Shown here piece after piece: positions 17,573 to 25,806 of a stretch of 48,240 bases of DNA. Under the pieces are notes generated by a model. That model made no database searches and was not told the origin of the DNA. It saw only the letters and a list, made by a program, of their open reading frames with translations. Position numbers and translations under genes: made by a program. Position 1 is the stretch's first letter. Each line of letters opens with the position of its first letter. This DNA is from Paracoccaceae bacterium. GTDB lineage: Bacteria; Pseudomonadota; Alphaproteobacteria; Rhodobacterales; Rhodobacteraceae. The stretch spans positions 1 through 48,240 of the forward strand of contig DAOUQK010000001.1 of the NCBI GenBank assembly GCA_030625695.1, given 5' to 3'.

Positions 17573-18955
17573 TTATTCTCCGCCATATTCTTTGTAGATG
17601 TCGCGCCAGGGTCGGCTTTCATACGCCACCCGCTTGATATTGATCAGATGCAGGGCGGTGACATTGTCCGAGGTGATCGACCCCGACCAGGTGCCCGTGC
17701 CCAGCATGAAACTTGGTTCCAGATCGGTGGAATACCCCATGCCGCCCAGGATGCCGGGTGTGTTGACCAGAACGCGCCCCGTCGGCACGGAGGAAAATTG
17801 CGCAACAATTGACGGGTCGTCCGCGTGGATCACCGAGGAATGGCCCCAACCTTCGAATTTCGCGATGTTATGGGCAATCTCGATACCTTGATCGCTGTCA
17901 CGGGCCTCATAGAACGCCAATACCGGGTTCAGCTTTTCGGCTGAAAGGGGCCGGTGCCAGCCAATCTCGCTCTCCTCCGAAACCAGACAGCGGGTCCGGG
18001 GCGGGATTGAAAACCCGGCTGCGTCTGCCAGTGCCTGAGGCGATTGGCCGACGCGCTCGGGGTTCATCGCTTGCCGACCGTTAAAGATAACCTTAGCCAG
18101 ACGATCTGCCTCGGCAGGGGTGCAGAAATACGCACCCTTTAGTTTTAATTCATGGCGCAAATCACGGGCAATTTCACGGTCGGCAATAACCGCCTGTTCC
18201 GAAACGCAGGCCGTGCCATAGTCGAACGCCTTGGACATGACGATCATTTCAGCGACTTCACCTATGTCGTCCTTCTTGGACTTGTGAACATAACACGGCA
18301 CATTGCCGGCCCCTACGGCCAGTGTCGGTTTGCCCGAGGAATAGGCCGCCTTGACCATCGCCGGGCCACCCGTCGCCATGACCACCGAAGTGCGCCGGTG
18401 GCGCATTAACTCAGCCGTGCCTTGGATTGTCACCTCTTCCAGACATTGGATCAGCCCCTTGGGCGCACCCATTTGTTCGGCCACGTCGGCCATGATGCGT
18501 ACGGTTTCAATGCCACAGCGCACGCCGCGCGGGTGTGGCGCGCAAACAATGGCATTGCCGGCCTTTACCGCTGACAAAACCTTGAAAATGATGGTTGATG
18601 TAGGGTTGGTCACCGGCACCAAGGCGGCAACCACGCCCATCGGTTCGCCAAAGGCGGCGACTTTGGTGGCCTCATCGCTCCATAACATGCCCAACGTGGT
18701 CACATCACGCAGGTAATCCGCCACTGACAAAGCGTTGAACAGGTTTTTGACCCGCTTGTCTTCGACATTGCCGTATCCGGTTTCTTCCACCGCCAATTGA
18801 CCCAAGCGCAGCGCTTCTGGCTCAACGGCGCGGGCCATGGCATCAACAATGGCATCAACTTGTTTGGGGTCCGTGCCCAGAAACGCGCGGTATGCCTCAA
18901 ACGCGCTTTCGGCGCAGCGACGCGCGGCGGCGATTGATTTCAGGTCTGCGTCCAT
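17573..18955 (-). CDS. CoA-acylating aldehyde dehydrogenase (PduP/EutE-like), BMC signature enzyme
   Basis: A 460-residue aldehyde dehydrogenase of the acylating class. The catalytic Cys250 lies in FDYGTACVSEQ and the cofactor region VGAGNVPCYV is typical of PduP/EutE, which convert an aldehyde, CoA and NAD to acyl-CoA and NADH. PVTNPTSTIIFK (about 114-125) is also diagnostic. The protein starts directly with the amphipathic helix of the catalytic domain, without the usual N-terminal encapsulation peptide and linker. A short tail, SRPWRDIYKEYGGE, might serve instead. TAATG couples it to the opine-dehydrogenase-like gene. It is probably the core enzyme of the compartment; the aldehyde identity is unknown. 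Confidence 0.9.
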   Translation of the reverse strand: MDADLKSIAAARRCAESAFEAYRAFLGTDPKQVDAIVDAMARAVEPEALRLGQLAVEETGYGNVEDKRVKNLFNALSVADYLRDVTTLGMLWSDEATKVAAFGEPMGVVAALVPVTNPTSTIIFKVLSAVKAGNAIVCAPHPRGVRCGIETVRIMADVAEQMGAPKGLIQCLEEVTIQGTAELMRHRRTSVVMATGGPAMVKAAYSSGKPTLAVGAGNVPCYVHKSKKDDIGEVAEMIVMSKAFDYGTACVSEQAVIADREIARDLRHELKLKGAYFCTPAEADRLAKVIFNGRQAMNPERVGQSPQALADAAGFSIPPRTRCLVSEESEIGWHRPLSAEKLNPVLAFYEARDSDQGIEIAHNIAKFEGWGHSSVIHADDPSIVAQFSSVPTGRVLVNTPGILGGMGYSTDLEPSFMLGTGTWSGSITSDNVTALHLINIKRVAYESRPWRDIYKEYGGE

Positions 18956-20148
18956 TACCGTGTCCCTGCTGCAATTGCGTCCATCACCCTGCGGGCGCTG
19001 TCGATGTCACTGGCTTCGATACCGATAGTTTCAAGGCGCCGACCTGCGGCGGCGACATCCGCGCCCAAAATGCTGGACGCCAATGTGACCATCGACTGCG
19101 TTACCGGCACGTCAACGCCTGCCAGCTTCGCGGCAGAGATCAGCGGCACAAACGACCCGATCACCCCGTCGCGCATAAGAGTATTCGCGGCCTTCTGATC
19201 AGGGATACCTCGCGCGCCCGCGCCGCGTAGCGCGCCTGCGTGGATCCGCACCCAAGCGTCCGTATCCGGCAAGTTTCGCAGGCCAAAGGCCTGCGCCACC
19301 AAACGCCGTTCCTGCGCCAGACGATTAATCACCGCCCTGTGCTGTGTCCCAATAAGCGAAGCGAACGTTGCATTTTCATCCAATGCCACCCCGCCCATCG
19401 GCACAGGCGCGCCAGCGCCTTCCAACCCCGGACCGCCCAACAGCAAAGCAGGCAATTCCACCAAGGCAGAGCCGTCGGCAAAGCCGCTTTCCAACACCGA
19501 TGCCTGTTCTACCAGATCCGGTAAATACCGCGCCAACCCGCGCAATACGTCCGAGCGCCCGCGCGGCAAGGTCGCGGCAGCGACCGGGCCAACAGCGGAA
19601 AGCGTCAGTGTCGCGCCGGTTTCGGAGATCCAATACGGCAAGCCTTGGGCTTCGACCAAAGTGATATCCGCCGTACAACCACCGATGCGTAACATCCAGG
19701 CGGCCTCAAGCGCGCCCAGCGAGCGCCCCGGGGCCAGAACCAACACCTGACCATCTTGCAGATGATCCGCCAGAACCATCGCATAGGTGCGCATTTTGTG
19801 CACCGGACCGGTCAGGAAAATCACATCGGCCTTGGCCACCGCTCCGTCCAGTTCCGCCGTGGTACGAATAGAAGGCCCCGCGTCGCGATCCACCGCATAG
19901 GTGCCAACCGGCCCGTCGCCGCGAATGGTCACGCCGCTTGAGGCGCGCAACATCTGCACCTCGGCGCCGTAGGCCGAAAACAACGTTACATCCGCGCCCT
20001 CGGCCAGGCACAACGCCGCCAAAAGACGCCCTTCGACCCCGCCGCCAAGCACTGCGACACGGGACAATTCTGGCGCGTTTATCGCCACCCTTGTCCCGCC
20101 GCTTACTTTAGCAACCGCTTCTGTGAATTCCTCAAATCCGCCAGCCAT
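18955..20148 (-). CDS. Octopine/opine dehydrogenase-like NAD(P)-binding protein
   Basis: A 397-residue protein with a Rossmann fold after a 30-residue leader (VAVLGGGVEGRLLAALCL) and a C-terminal helical domain like octopine dehydrogenase (VPLISAAKLAGVDVPVTQS). Opine dehydrogenases interconvert an amino acid plus 2-oxoacid with a secondary-amine opine, using NAD(P)H. The catalytic His expected in the H-P motif before the ligand helix is not found: the aligned stretch reads ALVELPALLLGG. Activity may thus be altered or lost. It is unusual cargo for a BMC operon. Position between BMC-H and the aldehyde dehydrogenase, with a one-base overlap to the latter, argues for a function in the same pathway. 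A role on a glutamate-conjugated amine is only a suggestion. Confidence 0.7.
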   Translation of the reverse strand: MAGGFEEFTEAVAKVSGGTRVAINAPELSRVAVLGGGVEGRLLAALCLAEGADVTLFSAYGAEVQMLRASSGVTIRGDGPVGTYAVDRDAGPSIRTTAELDGAVAKADVIFLTGPVHKMRTYAMVLADHLQDGQVLVLAPGRSLGALEAAWMLRIGGCTADITLVEAQGLPYWISETGATLTLSAVGPVAAATLPRGRSDVLRGLARYLPDLVEQASVLESGFADGSALVELPALLLGGPGLEGAGAPVPMGGVALDENATFASLIGTQHRAVINRLAQERRLVAQAFGLRNLPDTDAWVRIHAGALRGAGARGIPDQKAANTLMRDGVIGSFVPLISAAKLAGVDVPVTQSMVTLASSILGADVAAAGRRLETIGIEASDIDSARRVMDAIAAGTR

Positions 20149-20165
20149 GGACCCGTCCCCTTAGC

Positions 20166-20474
20166 CTAGTCCGCAGACCCGGACCCTAGTGCGTCGAGAA
20201 TGCCTTCAAGTTCATCATGTGGCCGTGCGATCACGTGCACCGATACTACATCGCCGATCTTGTTGGCGGCTGTGGCCCCGGCATCGGTCGCCGCCTTCAC
20301 CGCCCCGACTTCACCGCGCACCAGCGTGGTGATCAGACCGCCGCCGGCTTTGGTTTGGCCCAGAATTGTCACGCTGGCCGCTTTGACCATCGCATCCGCC
20401 GCCTCGATCGAGGCGACGAGGCCACGGGTTTCGATCATTCCAAGGGCCATCTGGCCCGCTGCTGGTTTTGCCAT
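20166..20474 (-). CDS. BMC-H hexameric shell protein
   Basis: A 102-residue single BMC domain. It opens with ALGMIETRGLVASIEAADAM and contains the pore and edge region GGGLITTLVRGEVGAVKAAT, closely matching PduA/EutM/CcmK. The pore loop reads KAGGGLIT, with glycine where PduA has serine. It ends VIARPHDELEGIL, as usual for this family. It forms the main hexagonal facets of the shell. It follows the BMC-P gene by 20 bases and precedes the opine-dehydrogenase-like gene by 17. Confidence 0.96.
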   Translation of the reverse strand: MAKPAAGQMALGMIETRGLVASIEAADAMVKAASVTILGQTKAGGGLITTLVRGEVGAVKAATDAGATAANKIGDVVSVHVIARPHDELEGILDALGSGSAD

Positions 20475-20494
20475 GTCTTAAGTCCTTCTATAGG

Positions 20495-20770
20495 TTATTT
20501 TTTCTTTGATATCGTAATGTGTTCAACGATTGCGATGATGCATGCATCAATCGGCACCCCGGCCAGCCCGGCGGGCAGACGCGCACCAGAACCGGTCACG
20601 ATCATCACAGTATCGCCAACGCCAGCACCGCAGGTATCAGCCGCCACCACCGACGGCTCCAACACTTTGCCGGACCCGTCAATAATGTCGCATAACAACA
20701 GCTTATGACCGGTCAGTTGGGCTTCTTTGGCCGTCGCTGTGACCGTGCCGATGACTTTTGCCACTCGCAT
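20495..20770 (-). CDS. BMC-P pentameric shell protein (EutN/CcmL family)
   Basis: A 91-residue EutN/CcmL protein. MRVAKVIGTVTATAKEAQLTG at the N-terminus, the DTCGAGVGDTVMIVTGSGAR core and the C-terminal VPIDACIIAIVEHI match the family, whose pentamers cap the vertices of the icosahedral shell. It is the only pentamer gene in the window. The ATG overlaps the ligase stop by one base (TAATG), so shell synthesis is coupled to synthesis of the ligase. Confidence 0.95.
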   Translation of the reverse strand: MRVAKVIGTVTATAKEAQLTGHKLLLCDIIDGSGKVLEPSVVAADTCGAGVGDTVMIVTGSGARLPAGLAGVPIDACIIAIVEHITISKKK

Positions 20771-22065
20771 TAGAAATTATCCCGATAACGGTCGATTTCC
20801 ACCTGCGTCACTTGCTGGGAAAAGAACTCCAACTCGCGTTCGCTCTGCTGGCAGGCCAGTTCCCACATGTCGTCGCCCATCACGCCCCTGAGCCAGTCCG
20901 ACCCTCGCGCCAATGCAATGGCGTCGCGCAGGTCAGTGGGGATGGGGGCGGCATCTTCGACCTCGTAGCCATTGCCGGTGGTCATCTCAGAAGGTTCAAT
21001 GCCCTGTTCGATGCCGTCAAGACCGGCGGCAATATCACTTGCCAACAGGAAATACGGATTGCAATCGGCCCCTGCATCGCGCTTTTCCACCCGAACGGCG
21101 CTGTCATTACCTTCAATCACCCGCAGGCCAACGGTGCGGTTATCCAGCCCCCAGGTCGTGTTGATCGGACAGAAGGTATATGGCTGGCGGCGACGATAGC
21201 CGTTGACCGTGGCACTGCCGCAAATCGAGGCTTCGGCCATGCGTTTCTGCATGCCGCCAACAAAATGACGGCCCGTTTGGTTCAACTTGCCATTGTCGGC
21301 AAAGACGTTCTTGCCGTCTTTCCATAGCGAATAGTGGCAGTGAAACCCGTTGCCGGAATCCTCATAAAACGGCTTGGCCATAAAGGTCGCTTTATAGCCA
21401 TGCGCGCCTGCCAGTTGTTTGACCAGGGAACGGAACATCACCACCCGGTCCGCCGACAGTAACGCCTCGTCGAAGCGTACATTCACTTCGACCTGGCCGG
21501 CCGCGTATTCCGGGTTTGATTGCTCAATCGGAATGCCACATTCGTTGATCTGGGTGCGGATTGGGCCAAGCACATGTTCAAGCTCTGCCGCCCTCTCAAG
21601 CCCATAAACCTGAATGCCGGAATCCCTCGGTTTGCCGGTTTCGGGATCAAGCAGATAGAATTCCAATTCGGTCCCGACCTGAACCTCAAACCCCATGTCA
21701 GCCGCGCGTTTCACCTGACGCTCAAGCATTGGGCGCGGGTCAATCGGTACTTGCTTGTGATTCATCCCCTCGGCGCGGGCAAAACACATGGCCACGCCCG
21801 GCTCCCACGGCAGGGCGACCGGTTTGGTCATCGGGAACATGTGCATGTCGGGATAACCGTTGTCGAAATTGACATACGGCGTGTCCCAGACGTCGCAGGT
21901 CATATCAATGGCGAAAAGGGCGAGCGAGTAGGCATTGCCATTATTGCAAATGTTCTCCCAATGGCTGGCCGGAATACGCTTGCCGCGCATAATGCCGTTC
22001 AGGTCTCCAAGGCCCAGAATTACCGTATGTGTTCCCTCGGGTAACGTGAAATCAGTTGACGTCAA
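20770..22065 (-). CDS. Glutamine synthetase-family ligase (GlnT/PuuA/GMAS-like)
   Basis: A 431-residue protein of glutamine synthetase fold. It has LGLGDLNGIMRGKRIPASHW at the N-terminus, GTELEFYLLD (metal-binding Glu), EQSNPEYAAGQVEVNVRF, NGFHCHYSLW and the C-terminal LRVIEGNDSAVRVEKRDAGADCNPYFLLA (read in two parts). Relatives ligate glutamate to putrescine, methylamine, ethylamine or ammonia using ATP. The start is set at TTG 22065 because GGGAGG lies seven bases upstream; the longer reading would begin inside that site. It heads the BMC operon and shares an operator region with the divergent FAD oxidase. A gamma-glutamyl-amine product is a reasonable guess, and true glutamine synthesis is unlikely to be its job here. 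Confidence 0.86.
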   Translation of the reverse strand: MTSTDFTLPEGTHTVILGLGDLNGIMRGKRIPASHWENICNNGNAYSLALFAIDMTCDVWDTPYVNFDNGYPDMHMFPMTKPVALPWEPGVAMCFARAEGMNHKQVPIDPRPMLERQVKRAADMGFEVQVGTELEFYLLDPETGKPRDSGIQVYGLERAAELEHVLGPIRTQINECGIPIEQSNPEYAAGQVEVNVRFDEALLSADRVVMFRSLVKQLAGAHGYKATFMAKPFYEDSGNGFHCHYSLWKDGKNVFADNGKLNQTGRHFVGGMQKRMAEASICGSATVNGYRRRQPYTFCPINTTWGLDNRTVGLRVIEGNDSAVRVEKRDAGADCNPYFLLASDIAAGLDGIEQGIEPSEMTTGNGYEVEDAAPIPTDLRDAIALARGSDWLRGVMGDDMWELACQQSERELEFFSQQVTQVEIDRYRDNF

Positions 22066-22104
22066 GATGCAACCTCCCAATTGCTTATGGTCTTGCGTTT
22101 AGTT

Positions 22105-22138
22105 GTATTCTGTATACAGTATTCAAAAATACAGTCAA
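22105..22138. promoter_or_regulatory. Divergent promoter with GntR operator (site 2) between the BMC ligase and FAD oxidase genes
   Basis: Perfect palindrome CTGTATACAG at 22110-22119, flanked by TATT on the left and TATTC on the right. On the minus strand TTGACT (22133-22138), 16 bases and TATACA form a good sigma-70 promoter for the ligase gene, with the palindrome over the -10. The 104-base gap also has to hold the promoter of the oxidase gene. A second half-site, AATACAG, follows at 22128-22134. Confidence 0.65.
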
Positions 22139-22169
22139 CAGCACCAAAACGACAAGGACGATTTTGATC

Positions 22170-23309
22170 ATGGCACCCAGCAACATCATTGTCGTGGGCG
22201 GTGGTATTGCCGGTACGATGACGGCGCTTGAACTTCAGCGCAAGGGTGAACAGGTGACGCTGATCGACCGGTGGGAACCGGGGCATTCGCGGGCCTCTTC
22301 AACCGATTACAACCGGGTGATCCGGGCGATTTCCGGACGGGACGAATTCTATACCAAATGGGCGCGGGAAAGCCGGTTGCGGTGGTTGGAACTTCAGGCC
22401 GAAAGTGGCCAGAATCTGATGTATGAATGCGGTGCTTTGATCCTGGCCACCGAGGGCCATTGCGATTGGGAAGACGCGACAAGTCAGACCTTCGACAAGC
22501 TTGGCGTGCCTTATTACAAGTATTCGCAGTCGGAAATTCAGCAAAGATTTCCCCAGTTTCGCGTGCCCGACATCGGCTATGCCCTGTTCGAACCCGAGGC
22601 GGGCATGCTGATGGCGCACCGCTGTGTTCTGACCGGGATCGACCTGTTCAAACGCGCGGGCGGCGTGGTGAAACGGGGCCGCGTGACCACCGATGGGTCC
22701 GAGCGGCCGATGCTGGATGGCAAGCTGCTTGAGGCGGATGTTATCATCATCGCCACTGGCCCGTGGATGTCAGATATGTTCCCGCGCACCATTAAGCCGA
22801 TCACCACAGTGATTGGTGTCAATGTGATCTATACCTCGACCCCCGACGGGTCGGACGCATTTGACATGGAAAACATGCCCTGCTGGATTGATCATGGGCG
22901 TAGTTCGTTTGGCCTGCCGTCGTCCGAAGGGTCGGGCGTCAAGGCGGCTGTGGTTATCCCTGACAAGATCGACCTTGATAACGACGAACGCCTGATCCGG
23001 CGTGAATGTCTAAGCCGCACCCGCAGTTATATCGAACACCGCTTCCCGGGGTTGGTGGGCGAAAAGGTGGTAGATTCCAAGTTCAACCAGATCATCCTGA
23101 CGCCAGATACGCATTTCATTGTCGACTGGCACCCCGAGCATGACAATGTTCTTTTCGCGGGGGGCTGTTCCGGGCATCTGTTCAAACACGCGCCCGTATT
23201 CGGCAGCTTTGTGGCCGGGGTCGCGGTTGGGGACTATGGCACGGCCGACCGGTTCAAGGTTGCCAACCGACGCAAACTTAGCCCGAAAGAAAGCCCGTCA
23301 GGACGATAA
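22170..23309 (+). CDS. FAD-dependent oxidase of the monomeric sarcosine oxidase / N-methyl amino acid oxidase family
   Basis: A 379-residue flavoprotein with an FAD motif at residues 8-15 (VVGGGIAG) and IDRWEPGHSRASSTDYNRVI, the MSOX/fructosyl-amine/pipecolate oxidase signature. TPDTHFIVDWHP and FAGGCSGHLFKHAP occur near the C-terminus. Relatives oxidise secondary amines and release an aldehyde or imine. The Cys that binds FAD covalently in MSOX, four to five residues before TPD, appears replaced (FNQIILTPD), so FAD may be non-covalent; this is a by-eye alignment. The ATG at 22170 is chosen because AAGGAC precedes it and the FAD motif follows. Divergent from the BMC operon with a shared operator, it is the likely aldehyde-generating enzyme (inference). 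Confidence 0.85.
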   Translation: MAPSNIIVVGGGIAGTMTALELQRKGEQVTLIDRWEPGHSRASSTDYNRVIRAISGRDEFYTKWARESRLRWLELQAESGQNLMYECGALILATEGHCDWEDATSQTFDKLGVPYYKYSQSEIQQRFPQFRVPDIGYALFEPEAGMLMAHRCVLTGIDLFKRAGGVVKRGRVTTDGSERPMLDGKLLEADVIIIATGPWMSDMFPRTIKPITTVIGVNVIYTSTPDGSDAFDMENMPCWIDHGRSSFGLPSSEGSGVKAAVVIPDKIDLDNDERLIRRECLSRTRSYIEHRFPGLVGEKVVDSKFNQIILTPDTHFIVDWHPEHDNVLFAGGCSGHLFKHAPVFGSFVAGVAVGDYGTADRFKVANRRKLSPKESPSGR

Positions 23310-23639
23310 ATCGGCGTAATGTGCCGCGTTCGGGCAGTCATAAGGATCAAACGCGCCTTCATTTCCGGCCAGAAATGCTTTGCATTCCTTGGACTTTTCA
23401 CAGGTTGTACAGGCTAGGACAATCTCTAACGCGCGCCAGCGGGTGGCGTCGATAACTTTGCCGGTGACGCCGAAATGTGCTGCCATCGCCTCCATCTGGT
23501 TACGCACCCCGGGGCGGGCATTGGCAAATGTTGCAATGTCTTCGCGCGATACGGACAGATCGGCGCAAAGCCGGTCGAGTTCCTGCGATGTCAGAATCCT
23601 TTTACGGGCCCTGTCAAACAACCCTAGTAATCCAGTCAT
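23298..23639 (-). CDS. Small Cys-rich protein (DUF6455-like), unknown function
   Basis: A 113-residue soluble protein. The first 75 residues are helical and rich in charged residues. The C-terminal third has Cys77-x2-Cys80-x5-Cys86 and Cys102 (CTTCEKSKECKAFL and YDCPNAA), which could bind a metal or iron-sulphur cluster. The pattern resembles the DUF6455 family common in Rhodobacteraceae. It lies last in the Glx-type operon, 59 bases after the amidotransferase gene, and overlaps the convergent FAD oxidase gene by 12 bases at the 3' ends. Association with flavin/iron-sulphur amine enzymes is suggestive, but I infer no function. Confidence 0.75.
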   Translation of the reverse strand: MTGLLGLFDRARKRILTSQELDRLCADLSVSREDIATFANARPGVRNQMEAMAAHFGVTGKVIDATRWRALEIVLACTTCEKSKECKAFLAGNEGAFDPYDCPNAAHYADLSS

Positions 23640-23698
23640 GCGGCTATCCTCCTGATTGCGACGCTAAAGTCTGAAAGACTGCAAGACTTTGAGGCAGA

Positions 23699-24391
23699 TC
23701 AATTTACCGGCGCGCCACGCAGTAATTTAGCCGCTTCCTTGGCCATCAGATCAACCAGCACGTCGCCAGAAACGACAGACGCCAGCCGGTCTTTGGTCTC
23801 GACAGGGGATTGTTGATCGCCTGCGTTTTTTTCAATCGCATGAGTAATAAATGCGCGGGTGAATTCCGGGTGGAATTGCACCGACATGGCCGGGAAATCA
23901 TAGGCCAGAACGCCAAACGGACAATAATCAGCACCGCCCAGAACCCTGGCCCCGGGTGGTACTTTTATCACCTGATCGCGGTGCCAGACATGGGCATCAA
24001 CGTCTTTCCCGTTCACCTTAAAGCGCCGCACGCCAACCACTTCGCCCAAACCGGCCAGTTCTGCCTTGCCGCCATAAACCTCGGCCATGAATTGATGAGC
24101 GAAACAGATACCGAAAACCGGAGCCGCCTGCGCCTTTGCTTCCAGCAAGAAGGTGCGCAAACGCCCCAACCAAGGCATATCATCATAAACGCCCTTCTCG
24201 GACCCACTCAGTACAAATCCGTCAAAATCGCCAACCTGCGGCACCGGCGTGCCAGCCGTTACTTCGATCACCGTCAGTTCATCACCCGGCATCGCCGGGG
24301 CCAGCCATTCGCGGATTGTGCGGCCTACGTGTTTGCCGCCGCCGATGTCTTCGGGCAGGTCGGTCAGGTTCAGGATGGCAATCCTTACCAA
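23699..24391 (-). CDS. Class I glutamine amidotransferase-like hydrolase
   Basis: A 230-residue protein of the GMP-synthase-type glutaminase fold. The nucleophile Cys96 lies in FGICFAHQF, with His174 and Glu176 in VQFHPEFT, so the triad is intact. SGSEKGVYDD supplies the oxyanion side. No synthetase partner domain is present. In the Puu pathway an unrelated-by-detail but same-fold hydrolase (PuuD) removes glutamate from gamma-glutamyl intermediates; a similar role with the glutamine-synthetase-like ligase here is inference. It starts with TTG overlapping the GlxD-like stop (TTGGTAA), so it is coupled to the synthase operon. Alternatively it might feed ammonia to a partner. Confidence 0.82.
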   Translation of the reverse strand: MVRIAILNLTDLPEDIGGGKHVGRTIREWLAPAMPGDELTVIEVTAGTPVPQVGDFDGFVLSGSEKGVYDDMPWLGRLRTFLLEAKAQAAPVFGICFAHQFMAEVYGGKAELAGLGEVVGVRRFKVNGKDVDAHVWHRDQVIKVPPGARVLGGADYCPFGVLAYDFPAMSVQFHPEFTRAFITHAIEKNAGDQQSPVETKDRLASVVSGDVLVDLMAKEAAKLLRGAPVN

Positions 24392-25806
24392 TCGAACACC
24401 CGGTCAATTCCGGCCATCTTGACGCCAGTAAAGGCTGATGCCTGAAACGACAGCGCGCGCAGGTCTTCGACCTCAAGATTATGCACCGAAGACTTGCCGC
24501 AGGCCTTGGCCAGCGCCGTCATCTCCATGGTCATCGCCGTCAGATACCGCGCCACCCGCTCGGCCCCCGCCGCCGGATTCATGCGTTTTTCCAACTCAGG
24601 ATCCTGCGTTGCAATTCCCACCGGGCAACGCCCGGTATGGCAATGGTGACACGCGCCCGGAGAGGTTCCAAGCGCCTCATAATCCTCAAGATAGCGCGGT
24701 GAATTACACCCCGCCGCAATCATCGCGCCATTGCCGATCATCACTGCATCGGCACCCAGTGCGATGCACTTGGCCGCGTCCACTCCGGTGCGGATACCGC
24801 CCGCAACCACCAGCGTTACCTTGCCCGACATGCCACAGTCATCCAGTGCTTCGCGGCCCGCGCGAATGGCGCTCATGGTTGGCACACCGGTATGGTTCAA
24901 CAGCATCTCGGGCGACGCACCTGTGCCACCTTCGGCCCCATCCAGAACCACCACATCCGCACCCGCCTTGGCCGCAACGGCCACGTCGAACCGGGGGCGG
25001 GTCGCGCCCATCTTGATAAAGATCGGCACCTGGTAATTGGTGGCAATACGTAGTTCTTCGATCTTGACCGCAAGGTCGTCGGCACCCAGGAAATCCGGGT
25101 GACGGATGGTTGATCTTTGATCAACCCCTTCTGGCAAGGTGCGCATTTCAGACACCCTCGGGCTGACCTTCATGCCCAACAGCAAGCCGCCAGTGCCGGG
25201 CTTGGCCCCTTGCCCTACAACAATCTCAATCCCGTCGGCGCGGCGCAGATGGTCCAGATCAACGCCATAACGCGCCGGGGACATCTGATAGACCAGCCGT
25301 TGCGAGGCTTCGCGCTCTTCCTCAAGCATCCCGCCTTCGCCAGTGCAGGTCATTGTGCCCGCTTTGGACGCGCCATAGCCCAAAGACGCCTTGGCTGACG
25401 CCGACAACGCACCAAACGACATCGACGCGATATAGATCGGGATTTTCAACTCGATCGGCTTTTCAACCAAGCCACGTCCACCGCCCAAAATGGTCGTGGT
25501 ATCGCAGGTTTCGCGGTATCCTTCCAACGGCAACCGCGTCATGGTGGCCGGCACAAAGGTCAGATCATCAAACGTCGGCAATTGCTGGTTGAACGAGTTA
25601 TAGCCGCGCACCTGGTAGCGGCCCAATTGCGCCAATGCGTGCACTTCGGCAATCGAATCCGGGTCCCAGCGGGCCGAACCACCCTTGGCATATGATGCGG
25701 GCACCCCGGCGGGGCGGCCCTCAACAGCACCGTCACCAAATTTGATCTCGGCCTCATCGGCCATTTCGAACGGGTATTCATACGGTTTGTTCAGATCATG
25801 AGCCAT
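24385..25806 (-). CDS. glxD: FMN-binding glutamate synthase-like subunit (GlxD / N-methylglutamate synthase subunit C-like)
   Basis: A 473-residue protein matching the FMN-binding, (beta/alpha)8 synthase part of glutamate synthase. Evidence is YIASMSFGALSASAKASLGYGA near residue 130, GQGAKPGTGGLL, VVLDGAEGGTGASPEM (split here), VAGGIRTGVDAAKCIALGADA and the cluster ligands CHHCHTGRCPVGIAT for a 3Fe-4S centre. In split systems this subunit transfers nitrogen, or an alkylamine, to 2-oxoglutarate/glutamate. It overlaps GlxC by 16 bases and is followed by the class I amidotransferase. The symbol follows rhizobial glxBCD; methylamine-using bacteria call the homologues mgsABC. Which amine is used is unknown. 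Confidence 0.87.
   Translation of the reverse strand: MAHDLNKPYEYPFEMADEAEIKFGDGAVEGRPAGVPASYAKGGSARWDPDSIAEVHALAQLGRYQVRGYNSFNQQLPTFDDLTFVPATMTRLPLEGYRETCDTTTILGGGRGLVEKPIELKIPIYIASMSFGALSASAKASLGYGASKAGTMTCTGEGGMLEEEREASQRLVYQMSPARYGVDLDHLRRADGIEIVVGQGAKPGTGGLLLGMKVSPRVSEMRTLPEGVDQRSTIRHPDFLGADDLAVKIEELRIATNYQVPIFIKMGATRPRFDVAVAAKAGADVVVLDGAEGGTGASPEMLLNHTGVPTMSAIRAGREALDDCGMSGKVTLVVAGGIRTGVDAAKCIALGADAVMIGNGAMIAAGCNSPRYLEDYEALGTSPGACHHCHTGRCPVGIATQDPELEKRMNPAAGAERVARYLTAMTMEMTALAKACGKSSVHNLEVEDLRALSFQASAFTGVKMAGIDRVFDW

Noticed and set aside
20166..20770. Carboxysome
   Set aside because: Shell genes are present, but no RuBisCO, carbonic anhydrase or CcmM/CsoS2; an acylating aldehyde dehydrogenase indicates a metabolosome.
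20770..22065. Housekeeping glutamine synthetase GlnA
   Set aside because: Shorter than GlnA type I, no adenylylation-site context, no glnB neighbour, and tightly linked to BMC shell and amine genes.
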